Of a stretch of 64,000 nucleotides of DNA, positions 51,011-60,900 are shown piece by piece. A model generated the notes under the pieces. That model saw only the letters and a list, made by a program, of their open reading frames with translations, was not told where the DNA came from and made no database searches. The translations under genes and the position numbers were made by a program. Source of the DNA: JBBRYB01 sp038238115 (GTDB lineage: Bacteria > Actinomycetota > Actinomycetes > Propionibacteriales > Nocardioidaceae); the NCBI GenBank assembly GCA_038238115.1, contig JBBRYB010000016.1, positions 1 to 64,000 of the forward strand, in the 5' to 3' direction. Numbering within the stretch: the stretch's first letter is position 1; every line of letters begins with the position of its first letter.

Positions 51011-51323
51011 TGGCGACCTTCTCTCGAGCTGTCTCAACCGACTCAGGGGCCCGCGAAGCGGCGCAAGGCAATGGCGAGTCTCGCGGCGTCGAAGCTCCAG
51101 GTCTGCGGGTGTTCGTCAACGTATCATCGGCCGGCGGCTCGGGTCGGGACGTCATCCGATGCATCCGACACGGTCGCGGTTGGCGAGAACTTTTCGGTAC
51201 GGCGATGACTTTCGGCCGGCTCACCGGTCTGCACGTCGCAGCCCTCCGCGACTCTGCTCTCCTCGAGGCGATCCTCCTCGCCTAGAGTCGGGCAGACGCA
51301 AAAGACACGATGGGGTGGTGGTC
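51011..51323. promoter_or_regulatory. Divergent promoter region, nucleoside transporter / ECF sigma gene
   Basis: This 313-bp gap must hold the leftward operon promoter and the rightward sigma-gene promoter. A leftward TACGTT (51119-51124 on the complement) could be a -10 box. No purine or pyrimidine riboswitch fold could be drawn. A short GGCG/CGCC hairpin lies near 51265-51285. Confidence 0.35.
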
Positions 51324-52325
51324 ATGACACAAAGCCAGGTAAAGGACGACTTCCTGCCACTGGCCGAGCCGTTTCGGCGCGAGCTGCTGGCGCATTGTTA
51401 TCGCATGCTCGGGTCGGTGCACGACGCGGAGGACCTGGTGCAGGAGACCTACCTGCGCGCGTGGCGCGCCTACGACAGGTTCGAGGGACGCTCGTCGCTG
51501 CGCACGTGGCTCTACCGGATCGCGACGAGCGCGTGTCTCACCGCGCTGGAGAGCCGGAACAGGCGACCGCTGCCGACCGGCCTGGGGGCGCCGAGCTCCG
51601 ACCCGGAGGGCACCTTGGTTCAGGACCGCGAAATTCCATGGCTTGAGCCGCTGCCCGACGCCATGGTCGGAGTCGGGGCGGCCGATCCCGGCGCGATCGT
51701 CGCGTCCCGAGAGAGTGTACGGCTGGCTCTGATCGCCGCGCTGCAACACCTGCCGCCCCGCCAACGCGCCGTGTTGATCCTTCGTGACGTGCTGAAGTGG
51801 CGAGCCGCCGAGGTGGCCGAGCTGCTCGACACGACGACCGTTGCGGTGAACAGCACCCTGCAGCGTGCACGGGCCCAGATCGAACAGGCCGCGCCGAGTG
51901 AGGACGAGGTCGTCGAGCCCACGACACCTGACCAGCGCCAGCTGCTGGAGCGCTACGTCGCGGCATTCGAGTCGTACGACGTGGCCGCCATCGTCCAGAC
52001 GTTCACCGAGGACGCCGTGTGGGAGATGCCGCCGTTCACCGGCTGGTACCAGGGAGCCGACACCATCGGCCGCCTGATCGCGACCAACTGCCCGGCCAGT
52101 GGATCCGGTGACATGCGGCTGGTCCGCACCGAGGCCAACGGTCAGCCCGCGTTCGCGGTCTACATGCGCGGCGAGGACGGTGTCCACCGCGCCTTCCAGC
52201 TTCAGGCGCTCACCCTGAGCGGCTCAGGCGTCTCGCATGTCGCCTCCTTCTTCGACGTCGACCTGTTCGCCCGATTCAACCTGCCGGAGACACTGCCTGC
52301 GTCTGCGGATGAACGTCCGACGTGA
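51324..52325 (+). CDS. ECF sigma factor with C-terminal SnoaL-like domain
   Basis: A 333-residue sigma-70 family factor. Region 2 is AHCYRMLGSVHDAEDLVQ with RAWRAYDRFEGRSSLRTWLY. Region 4 is LPPRQRAVLILRDVLKWRAA and TTTVAVNSTLQRARAQ. The C-terminal about 125 residues (LLERYVAAFESYDVAAIVQT, EDAVWEMPPFTGWYQG) are a SnoaL/NTF2-like domain, which in such ECF groups tunes activity and replaces a separate anti-sigma factor. ATG 51324 with GGGGTGG upstream. Its stop overlaps the next gene (GTGA), a fixed pairing that suggests a shared function. Confidence 0.9.
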   Translation: MTQSQVKDDFLPLAEPFRRELLAHCYRMLGSVHDAEDLVQETYLRAWRAYDRFEGRSSLRTWLYRIATSACLTALESRNRRPLPTGLGAPSSDPEGTLVQDREIPWLEPLPDAMVGVGAADPGAIVASRESVRLALIAALQHLPPRQRAVLILRDVLKWRAAEVAELLDTTTVAVNSTLQRARAQIEQAAPSEDEVVEPTTPDQRQLLERYVAAFESYDVAAIVQTFTEDAVWEMPPFTGWYQGADTIGRLIATNCPASGSGDMRLVRTEANGQPAFAVYMRGEDGVHRAFQLQALTLSGSGVSHVASFFDVDLFARFNLPETLPASADERPT

Positions 52326-52930
52326 CCGAGGACCAGGCGACAGCTTCGTTGGTCGGCGGCATCGGCCTGCTCGAGCGCGCGATCAACTACACCCTCGGCA
52401 GCCTGCACCTCGTCACGCCACAGGCCATGTCGCGGCCGACCCCCTGCCGCCAGTGGGATCTGCGAGTACTGCTGGTCCACATGACGGACTCCCTGGCGGC
52501 GCTCTGCCAGGCGGGCGACTTCGGCTACGTGGGCCTCGACCCGTCCGACGAGGAGGAGGAGGCTGTCGATCCCGTCGCCCCGCTGCGCAACCTCGCTTGT
52601 GGAATGCTCGGGGCGTGGACCAGCCGGGGCGACGCTTCCGGCATCGTCACCCTGGCGGACCGATCCCTGACGACGAGCATCGTGGCGAGCGCCGGCGCCG
52701 TCGAGGTGGCCGTGCACGGGTGGGACGTCGCCGAGGCCTGCGGACATCACCGCCCGATCGCGGCATCGCTGGCCGAGGAGATGTTGGAGCTCTCGCAGCT
52801 CCTTGTGAGCGATGCCGACCGGCCAGTGCGTTTCGCCCCGCCTCTGGCGGTGCCGCCGGATGCCGGTCCTGCTGACCGGTTGATCGCCTTCCTCGGCAGA
52901 GACCCGCGATCGCCGAGCCGGCAGCCGTGA
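52322..52930 (+). CDS. Maleylpyruvate-isomerase-like DinB-fold protein
   Basis: A 202-residue protein with the N-terminal mycothiol-dependent maleylpyruvate isomerase layout. It has a helix with LLERAINYTLGSLHLV, then MSRPTPCRQWDLRVLLVHM (metal-binding His in LLVHM) and VEVAVHGWDVAEACG with a second His. The family (TIGR03086-like) comprises DinB-fold, often thiol-dependent, enzymes. GTG 52322 overlaps the sigma gene stop by 4 bp, so both are translationally coupled. Substrate unknown. Confidence 0.82.
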   Translation: MTEDQATASLVGGIGLLERAINYTLGSLHLVTPQAMSRPTPCRQWDLRVLLVHMTDSLAALCQAGDFGYVGLDPSDEEEEAVDPVAPLRNLACGMLGAWTSRGDASGIVTLADRSLTTSIVASAGAVEVAVHGWDVAEACGHHRPIAASLAEEMLELSQLLVSDADRPVRFAPPLAVPPDAGPADRLIAFLGRDPRSPSRQP

Positions 52931-53024
52931 CGGGCGCCATAGGGCTCGCGCCAGCAGTGCCCACATGAGGAGAACGCAGGGAGCCCGATCTCGAGGTCCC
53001 TGCGCCCAACCGGCGGGTGGCCCG

Positions 53025-53426
53025 CTACTGAATCGCGGAGGGGTCCATGTAGAGGACTTCCCAGAGGTGGCCGTCCAGGTCCTGGAAGCTCCGCGAATAC
53101 ATCGGACCCTCGTCCATGACCTCGCTCGACGGCTGACCTCCAGCCCCGAGTGCCTTGTCCACCAGCTCGTCGACGCCCTCCCTGCTCTCAGCCGACAGGG
53201 CGATGATCGCCTCGGTCTGGGTCTTGGCGTCACAGAGGTCCTTCTTCGTGAACGTCTTGAAGAAGTCCTCGGCCAGCAGCATGACGAAGCTCTCGGCACC
53301 GATGATCATGCAGGTGGCGTTCTCGTCGGTGAACTGGGCGTTGAAGTCGAAGCCAAGCTTCGTGAAGAAGTCGATGGACCGTTGCAGGTCCATGACGGGC
53401 AGATTGACGAAGATCTGGGTGCTCAT
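53025..53426 (-). CDS. VOC-family (glyoxalase/bleomycin-resistance-like) protein
   Basis: A 133-residue single-unit VOC protein with two beta-alpha-beta-beta-beta modules. It starts IFVNLPVMDLQRSIDFFTKLGF, then NATCMIIGAESFVMLLAEDFF, and ends YSRSFQDLDGHLWEVLYMD, where the Glu is the usual metal ligand. Close relatives are uncharacterised and not known to confer resistance. ATG 53426 with GAGGAAG upstream. Confidence 0.87.
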   Translation of the reverse strand: MSTQIFVNLPVMDLQRSIDFFTKLGFDFNAQFTDENATCMIIGAESFVMLLAEDFFKTFTKKDLCDAKTQTEAIIALSAESREGVDELVDKALGAGGQPSSEVMDEGPMYSRSFQDLDGHLWEVLYMDPSAIQ

Positions 53427-53493
53427 GGTTGTCTTCCTCACATTGGTGGTGTGTGATCCGGTTGCCGGTTGGACCGGGTGCCGCCGGCCGAAC

Positions 53494-54291
53494 TCATCGG
53501 TCGGCGACCGAATTTGTCTGCCGGCTTCGGTACGTCGACATGAGTGCCTCTGTGTCCGTGGCGTCGAGATGGCGCACCGCCTCGCGGATCGTGACTCCGG
53601 AGACTCGCCCGAGGCGGGGTCGCAGGAACTCCACGACGAGCGGTGGCCGCCGCTTGCCCGCCTCACGCAGCACCCAGCCGATCGCCTTGCGGATGAAAAA
53701 CTCGCGCTCGTCGAGCATGGCGTCCGCCAGCTCGCAGAAGCGGTCCCAGCCGTCGAAACCGCCTTTGCGCCCGACCGTCTGCAGGTGGGCGAGCAGCGCT
53801 GCTCGGCGTAGCCAGAAGTCGTCATCGCGGCCCCACCGCCGCACAGTGTCATCGACGACGATGTCACCGGGGTGGCGCCGCACGATGGTGGCGGCGACAT
53901 CACCGGCGAGTCCGTCGATCAGGGCCCAGGTCCGGCAGTCACGCAGGAGCGGTTCCAGACGGTCAAGGTCGTCGGGCGTCATCCTGTCGGCGTACTGCTC
54001 CAGAACCGTCACCGCGAGCAGGCGTCGCTCGTGCAGGGGCTCCGCCCACAGCGCGACGGCCAGCGCGAGGGCACCCGCCGCGTCGAGGTGTGCCTGCTCG
54101 CGTCGGATGCGCCGAGCGACCCTGCGGATTGCCGGCAGGGAGGCGCCGGCGTGCTCGAGCGAGCTCTTCAGGTAGGCCTTCTCGTGTGCCGCGCGCTCGG
54201 GCGTACCAGCAGCACGCAGTTCGTTCTCCGCCGAGGCGACCACGCTGCGCACGTCGATCGGACCCTCGTGGGTCGGGTGAGACTCGGTCAC
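53494..54291 (-). CDS. DNA alkylation repair protein, AlkD-like
   Basis: A 265-residue all-helical HEAT-like protein. The first part contains EKAYLKSSLEHAGASLPAIRRVARRI, and further on LRDCRTWALIDGLAGDVA and WGRDDDFWLRRAALLAHL, which matches the AlkD signature where Trp and Asp lie around the DNA lesion. A later segment is EFFIRKAIGWVLREAGKR. AlkD removes bulky or cationic alkylated purines without base flipping. The GTG at 54291 with GGGAGAGGG upstream is chosen; the frame extends to 54348 but without a ribosome site. Follows the VOC gene head to tail on the complement, 67 bp apart. Confidence 0.85.
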   Translation of the reverse strand: MTESHPTHEGPIDVRSVVASAENELRAAGTPERAAHEKAYLKSSLEHAGASLPAIRRVARRIRREQAHLDAAGALALAVALWAEPLHERRLLAVTVLEQYADRMTPDDLDRLEPLLRDCRTWALIDGLAGDVAATIVRRHPGDIVVDDTVRRWGRDDDFWLRRAALLAHLQTVGRKGGFDGWDRFCELADAMLDEREFFIRKAIGWVLREAGKRRPPLVVEFLRPRLGRVSGVTIREAVRHLDATDTEALMSTYRSRQTNSVADR

Positions 54292-54572
54292 GACGGCCCT
54301 CTCCCTTCCTCGGATGCCAGAGTCCGCGCCGGTCAGCGGCGAGGCCACTTCGCCGAGGACGCCGGCCAGCTCGCCACACCGGATATGATGATGCCTGGCA
54401 TCTCACCACCAGCGGTGGGGGCATTAACCCCTGAGTCGTGGCGGTGTTCGGCTGGGTGACGAACCGTTTCGCATGTCGGCCAGTCGGGTGACAATCGGCC
54501 TCGGCATCGGCTGAGCGCCCCAGGCACGATGGTCACGGGCGCGCGGGCAGATGCACCGATTACCGTGGAGCC

Positions 54573-55409
54573 ATGCCCACCGCTGCGCCCAGACTTCCCC
54601 TCAACGACGGCCTGACGATCCCCGCGATCGGCTACGGCACAGCACCGCTTGACGACGACGAGGCTCCTGACATCGTGGGGCTGGCGATCGAGACCGGCTA
54701 CCGCCTCCTCGACACGGCCGCGAGCTACGACAACGAGACGGGGGTCGGCCGTGGCGTGCGGGAGTCGCCGGTCGACCGCTCGGAGCTCGTCGTCACGACG
54801 AAGCTTCGCGGTGACGAGCAGGGTTACGACGCCGCGCGTCGCGGTCTCGAGGGCTCACTCAGCCGCCTTGGGCTCGACTATGTCGACCTCTACCTCATCC
54901 ACTGGCCGCTGCCCAGGATCGACAAGTACGTCGAGAGCTGGCAGGCGATGATCGCCCTGCGCGACGAGGGTCTGATCCGCTCGATCGGCGTCTCGAACTT
55001 CACGGGGGACCACATCGACCGCCTGGAACGGGAGACAGGGGTCCTGCCCTCGGTGAACCAGATCGAGATGCACCTCGAGTGGACTCAGTCCGAGCTGCGG
55101 CGCTACGACGCCGGGCGGGACATCGTGACCGAGTCGTGGAGCCCACTGCGCCGAGGCGGCGACGTGTTGAGCAGCCCCATGGTGGCGCAGATCGCCGGTG
55201 CTCACGCCGTCTCGCCCGCACAGGTGGTGCTGCGGTGGCACGTCCAGTCAGGCGCCGTACCCATCCCCGCGTCTCACGACGCAGAGCGAATCGCCAGCAA
55301 CTTCGACGTGTTCTCGTTCGCGCTGAGTGACGAGGAGATGGAGAGCCTCGCGTCCCTAGACACCGCGAGCCGCTTCGGCGGCGACCCGCTCAGCTACGAA
55401 GAGTTCTGA
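54573..55409 (+). CDS. Aldo/keto reductase
   Basis: A 278-residue NADPH-dependent reductase of the AKR superfamily. The catalytic tetrad is Asp47 and Tyr52 (DTAASYDNE), Lys77 (VTTKL) and His110 (LIHWP). It also has SIGVSNFTGDHIDRL, LPSVNQIEMHLEW and the NADPH-binding IPASHDAERIASNFDVF. It resembles the 2,5-diketo-D-gluconate reductase-like branch. ATG 54573 has a GTGGAG stretch upstream. The last 54 bp overlap the convergent acetyltransferase gene. Confidence 0.9.
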   Translation: MPTAAPRLPLNDGLTIPAIGYGTAPLDDDEAPDIVGLAIETGYRLLDTAASYDNETGVGRGVRESPVDRSELVVTTKLRGDEQGYDAARRGLEGSLSRLGLDYVDLYLIHWPLPRIDKYVESWQAMIALRDEGLIRSIGVSNFTGDHIDRLERETGVLPSVNQIEMHLEWTQSELRRYDAGRDIVTESWSPLRRGGDVLSSPMVAQIAGAHAVSPAQVVLRWHVQSGAVPIPASHDAERIASNFDVFSFALSDEEMESLASLDTASRFGGDPLSYEEF

Positions 55410-56444
55410 GCTGCTGGCGTCGGCGCGCCGTGCGGACGGGGACGGAAGCTTGCGTTGGAACTCTGCGAGTATCTCGATCGGAACGAAGCCCATCCGCTCG
55501 TTGATCGCCACCATGTGCGTGTTGATCTCCGCATTCGCGGTGGTGATCCTGGTGCGCTCGGGATGTCTGCGCTGTACTTCGAGCAGACTGCGCGCCTTGA
55601 CGGCCAGCCCCAGCCGGTGGCCACGGTGGTCCCGCCGAACGAGCGTGCCCCACTGGTAGATGTTCGGCATGTCCTCCTCCGGCACCGACAGGGTCGAGTG
55701 CGCCACCACGTCACCGTCGGGACCGATGCCGAGCGTGTGGTAGACCCGCCGGCCGGCCTCGATCGAGTTGAGTCGTCGCTGTTCATAAGCCTCGGGCGTG
55801 ACAGCTTCGGCCTCCCACGCGACCTCGCCCTGCGGCGCGTCAGCGCTCAGCTGGTTGGCGACGTACAGGAAGGACTCCAGCAATTGCGCGGGAATGCGGT
55901 CGTCGAACGTCTCGATCCGATAGCCGGCGTGGTGAGCCGCCGCCTCCGCGATCCACGCCTCGAGAGTCTCCCGCGGAACCGGCAGCTCCAGGTCGCGCCT
56001 GACCTCGGTCAGGGACAGCTCGAACCCGTTGCGCTCGGCGAACCGGCGGTAGGGGTGGTCGTCGCGGCGGTCGAACGGGTAGGCGCTCTCTGCGAGCATC
56101 GTCTCCCGGCCATCCCCGTGAGCCAGGTCGACCAAGTAGGCGACCAAGGCGGTGCCGATCCCGCGTCGGCGCACTGCGGGCGGAACGGACACGTCGAGCC
56201 AGGCCTTCTCGGTGTTGTCGAGCAGAGGAAGGGCGTAGAACGCCGTACCGACGATCTCGCCGGTCTCGAACGCCGCGTGCGGGGTGATGCTCTCAGCCGG
56301 GTCGAGTTGGCGAAACGACAGCAGCATGTCGCGCTCTCCCCATAAGGGGGCGTCAGGTCGCTCGAACAGGGCGGCCTCGCGCATCGCCGTGTAGTACCGA
56401 TGCAGCTCGTCGTCGTCGCTGACATCGACGGGTCTGATCTCCAT
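55356..56444 (-). CDS. Two-domain GNAT acetyltransferase
   Basis: A 362-residue protein with two GNAT folds. The first has AWLDVSVPPAVRRRGIGTAL as acetyl-CoA motif A. The second (from about residue 185) has YQWGTLVRRDHRGHRLGLAVK and NAEINTHMVAINERMGFVPIE as motifs A and B. Such mycothiol-synthase-like double GNATs are common in actinobacteria; this one lacks close similarity to MshD as far as I can judge. ATG 56444. Tail overlaps the aldo/keto reductase gene. Confidence 0.85.
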   Translation of the reverse strand: MEIRPVDVSDDDELHRYYTAMREAALFERPDAPLWGERDMLLSFRQLDPAESITPHAAFETGEIVGTAFYALPLLDNTEKAWLDVSVPPAVRRRGIGTALVAYLVDLAHGDGRETMLAESAYPFDRRDDHPYRRFAERNGFELSLTEVRRDLELPVPRETLEAWIAEAAAHHAGYRIETFDDRIPAQLLESFLYVANQLSADAPQGEVAWEAEAVTPEAYEQRRLNSIEAGRRVYHTLGIGPDGDVVAHSTLSVPEEDMPNIYQWGTLVRRDHRGHRLGLAVKARSLLEVQRRHPERTRITTANAEINTHMVAINERMGFVPIEILAEFQRKLPSPSARRADASSSELFVAERVAAEAARGV

Positions 56445-56608
56445 AGCCCGCCACGGTAGGCAGCGGCGGCGCCGATGACCACTGAATTGTCTGGTGACCG
56501 CCCGATGTATGGGTCCTCGCGACCTTGGCGGAAGTGAGACCATGACCATGGACGCGGACAACAGAGACCGTGTGGACGATCGTGTGAACGGACCAAGGAG
56601 TGCTGCTG

Positions 56609-57721
56609 ATGTTTCCCGTGGTGACCGTGACCGGCACGCCGTACGAGCGCGGTCGTCAGTACGGCGAGCAGGCTCGGGGCAGGATCCATCGCTCGGTCGC
56701 CGGGTACGCCGCAGCGTTCCGGTACTACGCGTCCTGGGACTGGAGTCGCGCGTGCGCCGAGGCTCAGCGCTTCCTGCCCGCCATCAGTGAGTTCGGTCCC
56801 CAGTACGCCGACGAGCTAGCCGGGATCGCCGCCGGCGCCGAGCTGTCCCTCGCCGACCTGCTCGCGGTCAACGTGAGGACCGAGATCATGTCCTCCGCCC
56901 GGGTGCGTACGGCGCTCGCCGGACAGCTCGCACCCGCGGAGTGTTCAGCCTTCGCGAGCACGAGCGGCGACGGGCACGTGCTGGTCGGGCAGAACTGGGA
57001 CTGGTTGCCCTTCGCCCGCGACACCGTGGTGGTGCTCGAGGCGACGCCGGACGACGGACCGGCGTTTACCACGGTCGTCGAGGCGGGCCTGCTCGCCAAG
57101 TTCGGGGTCAACTCCGACGGTGTGGCCGTGATGACGAACGCGTTGGCCTGCACCGAGGACCAGGGCGACCCGGGCGTGCCCTACCACGTGATGCTGCGGG
57201 CGCTGCTGGACTGCCGCACGACTGGCGAGGCGCTTGCGCTGCTGGGCGAGTCCACGCGGGCGTCCTCGGCGAACTACCTCGTCGCGGACAAGCACGGGTG
57301 GGTCGTCGACGTGGAAGCCCGGCCCGGCGGTGGGTCGACCCTGCACCGGCTCGACCCCGACGAGCGGGGCGTGCTCCTGCACGCCAACCACTTCGTCTCG
57401 CCAGACTTCGACTCCACCGACTACACCGACCTGTCGCCGTCCACGAGCCAGTTCCGCCTCGGTCGCGTCGACGCGATGGTGTCAGCGGCGGACGAACCCG
57501 TCGGCGAGGCCGTGTTTGCCGCCGCGCTGAGCGACCACGCGCAGCAGCCGGACAGCGTCTGCCGCCACCCCGACCCTGCCCTGCCGCCGGAGGAACAGAC
57601 GATGACGGTGGCGAGTGCCCTGGTCGACCTGAGCGAGCGCCGCTTCCGGCTTTCGGAGGGCCCGCCGTGCGAGCGTGGCTACGAGGACCTCGACAGCGCC
57701 GCGATGATGGCGAACGGCTGA
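56609..57721 (+). CDS. C45-family peptidase / acyl-transferase-like (AAT-type NTN hydrolase)
   Basis: A 370-residue N-terminal-nucleophile hydrolase precursor. The proposed nucleophile is Cys112 in PAECSAFAST, after which the GHVLVGQNWDW segment is typical of acyl-CoA:6-aminopenicillanate acyltransferase-like proteins. Autocleavage before this Cys would release the mature chain. The N-terminal pro-part has GTPYERGRQYGEQARG. ATG 56609 is preferred over a GTG 9 bp upstream by an AAGGAG at 8 nt. Bacterial members cleave amide bonds of acylated amines or amino acids; the substrate is unknown. Confidence 0.85.
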   Translation: MFPVVTVTGTPYERGRQYGEQARGRIHRSVAGYAAAFRYYASWDWSRACAEAQRFLPAISEFGPQYADELAGIAAGAELSLADLLAVNVRTEIMSSARVRTALAGQLAPAECSAFASTSGDGHVLVGQNWDWLPFARDTVVVLEATPDDGPAFTTVVEAGLLAKFGVNSDGVAVMTNALACTEDQGDPGVPYHVMLRALLDCRTTGEALALLGESTRASSANYLVADKHGWVVDVEARPGGGSTLHRLDPDERGVLLHANHFVSPDFDSTDYTDLSPSTSQFRLGRVDAMVSAADEPVGEAVFAAALSDHAQQPDSVCRHPDPALPPEEQTMTVASALVDLSERRFRLSEGPPCERGYEDLDSAAMMANG

Positions 57722-57735
57722 GGCACTCCTCGGCG

Positions 57736-57843
57736 ATGACTGACGCGTCACGGTTCTCGGTCATTGGGACGCCCGAAGACCCGGGCTCGCTACGGACTTC
57801 ACCAGCGGAGGAGATCACCCGGCTGATGGCTTCGGTTCGCTGA
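57736..57843 (+). CDS. Possible 35-residue ORF
   Basis: ATG 57736 opens a 35-codon frame (TDASRFSVIGTPEDPGSLRT...) 14 bp after the C45 gene stop. I do not recognise it. No Shine-Dalgarno is clear. It may be a gene remnant or a chance frame. Confidence 0.25.
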   Translation: MTDASRFSVIGTPEDPGSLRTSPAEEITRLMASVR

Positions 57844-57930
57844 CCGGCAACACCCGCGGCCGGCAGCGTCGCGATTGTCGGCAGCGCCCGCTAGCGTAAA
57901 AATACGCATCGATCGACAGGGGGTTCCGGC

Positions 57931-60900
57931 TTGGCGACACGGGTTGTCTCGACCGGTTACGGCCGGGCCGCGCTCGATGCGCTGCGCAGCACGGTGGCGA
58001 ACGCGAAGCAGCATGACGCGATGGCTCCGGTGACCATCCTCGTGCCCAACAACATCGCCGGCATCGTCGCGCGCAGGCACCTCGCGCACGGCCTGAGCAG
58101 TGCCCACCCCGGCATCGGGGGCCTGTACGTCTCGACCCTCCCCCGCCTCGCCGAGCGGATCGCCGCTCACACCCTCGCGCCGCGCAAGCCGGCTACCGGC
58201 GTAATCGTCGCCTCTGCCTGGCGAAGCGCTCTTGACGCCGAGGGCAGCGTCTTCGACCCGGTCAAGGAGCACCCGGCCACGATCCGCGCGCTCGTCACCG
58301 CCCACGGTCAGCTTCGAGACCTCAGCGACGCCGGCCTCGGCTGCGTCGCGACCGCCTCCACGCTTTCCGCTGACCTCGTCCGCCTGCACACGACGGTCAC
58401 CGCGTCGCTGGAGCCCGACTGGTACGACGTCACAAACCTCCTGGATGCGGCGTGCGGGCGAGTTCAGACCGACCGTGACGCCACCAGCGAGCTTGGTCAT
58501 GTCGTCGTATACCTGCCTCAGGCCATCAGCCTGGCGGAGGCACGCTTCGGCCGGGTGCTGGCTGAGCAGGGCGAGGTCACCATCGTCGTCGGCCTCACCG
58601 GCGTCGAGCGAGCCGACCGCGAGGTCCGTCGGTCACTGAGCCGGATGGGCGTCCCCGACGACGCGACGAAACCGAAGCCTGCGGTCGCCGACGAGGTCAT
58701 GCACGCCTCCGACTCGGACGACGAGGTGCGGTGCGTCGTCCGCGACGTCGTCGCCACCCTCGCCAGCACGCCTGCCCACCGGGTCGCCGTCCTCTACGCA
58801 GCCACCGAGCCCTACGCCCGGCTGCTCCACGAGCACCTCGGCGCAGCGGGCATCACGATCAACGGATCAGGCACGCGACCGGTCAACGAGCGGGCCCTCG
58901 GCCGCGGGTTCCTCGGCGTACTGTCCCTGGCCGTCGATGACCTCCCGCGCGCTGACCTCTTCGCGGCGGTGTCCGAGGCCCCCACCCGGGCCTTCGACGG
59001 CAGCCGGGTCCCCGGCTCTCGTTGGGAGCGGCTGTCGCGCAGCGCCGCCGTCGTCGGAGGCGACGACTGGGACAACCGGCTCGACACCTACGCCGCCGGG
59101 ATCCGCAAGGCCATCGAGGAGGAACAGCGGCGCGACGAGCCGTGGCAGTGCCGCCTGGACGCCTTCGAGCGCGACCTCGCCGGCGCGACCGCGCTGCAGG
59201 CGTTCGCCAGCACGCTGCGCGAGCGCCTCCAGCGCGGGCAGGCACTCACCGCATGGTCCGCGCTGAGCGCCTGGGCCCTGATCTTGTTCGAGGACCTGTA
59301 CGGCGACACCCGGCAGCTCGCCCAGCTCCCGCCGGAGGAGCAGTACGCCGCCATCACCATCGAGTCGACGCTGCGTGGTCTCGCCGGGCTCGACGACCTC
59401 GAGCCGGCGGCAGACCTACCCCGTCTCGTCGAGGTGCTCTCTCTGCAGCTCGAGTCGGCACTGCCCAGGGTTGGGCGGTTCGGGGACGGCGTGCTTGTCG
59501 CGCCTGTGTCAGCAGCGGTCGGTCTCGATGTCGACGTGGTCTACACCGTCGGCCTCGCCGAGGACACCTATCCCGGCCGGCTGCACGAGGACGCGCTGCT
59601 GCTCGAACGCGTCCGCGAGCTCAGCAATGGCGAGCTCGCGTCGCGCCGCGACCAACTCGACGCCAAACACCGACACCTGTTGGCCGCCTTCGGTGCCGCA
59701 CCGCGAGTAGTCGCCTCGTTCCCACGTGGCGACCTTCGCCGCAGCACCCGGCGACTGCCCAGCCGTTTCCTGCTGCCGACGCTGCGCGACCTCAGCGGCA
59801 ACCGCCAGCTCGCCGCCACCGAGTGGGAGACCGTCGAGTCCGCTCGCATCTGGGGCTCCGCGTCGTACGCCGACAGCATCACCACCGCCGCGATGCCCGC
59901 CAGCGAACAGGAGTGGCGAACCCGCCTCGCCGCGTCCGGCCGACCGCTCGACGACGAGACCGTCGACAGCGCCGTTGCCATGGTCACGGCGCGGGCCAGC
60001 GAGACGTTCACCCGCTTCGACGGCAACCTCGGCCAGGCCGACGGGCTCCCCGACTTCGCGGACGGCAGGCGTCTGGTGTCACCGACTGCCCTCGAGTCCT
60101 ACGCCGAGTGTCCCCACGCCTACTTCGTCAGGCGGCTGTTGCGGGTCGAGCCCGTCGAACAGCCGGAGGAGATCATCAAGATCAGCCCGCTCGACATCGG
60201 CAGCCTGATGCACGACACGATGGATTCGTTCATCAACGACTGCAAGGACTCGCTCCCGGACTTCGCTCAGCCGTGGACCGCCGCGCAGCGCGTGCGGCTG
60301 CGCGAGATCGCAGTTGCCAAGGCCGCCGAGTTCGAGACGCTCGGCGCGACCGGTCACCGGCGGCTGTGGGAGGACGAGCGCGACCGGATCCTCGTCGACC
60401 TCGACTGGATGCTCGGCGCGGACGACAGCTGGCGCGCTTCTCGTGACGTGCGCGTCGTCGGCAGCGAGCTCGCCTTCGGCAAGGACGGGGCCGACCCGAT
60501 CACCATCATCGTCCGCGGCGGGAGCGTGCTCATGCGCGGCAGTGCCGACAAGGTCGACGAGGCTCGTGACGGCACAGTGATCGTCACCGACATCAAGACA
60601 GGCGGCTCCTCCCGCTACCAGGCGCTCAGCTCCGACCCGGTGGCTGCAGGGACCAGGCTCCAGCTGCCGGCCTACGCCCATGCTGCCCTGCAGGTTCGCG
60701 GGGGTGAGCGTGCGGAGGCGGCGTACTGGTTCGTCCGCAAGGGCAAGCGCACGCCAGATCGAATCCCGCTCGAGCTCACCGCTGGGCTCGAGCAGACGTA
60801 TGCCGACACGATCGGCACGCTCGTCGCCTCGATTGCCGGTGGGCTGTTCGTCGCGAAGCCTCCCGACGACCCGGACTACGGCTGGGTGCGCTGTTGGTAT

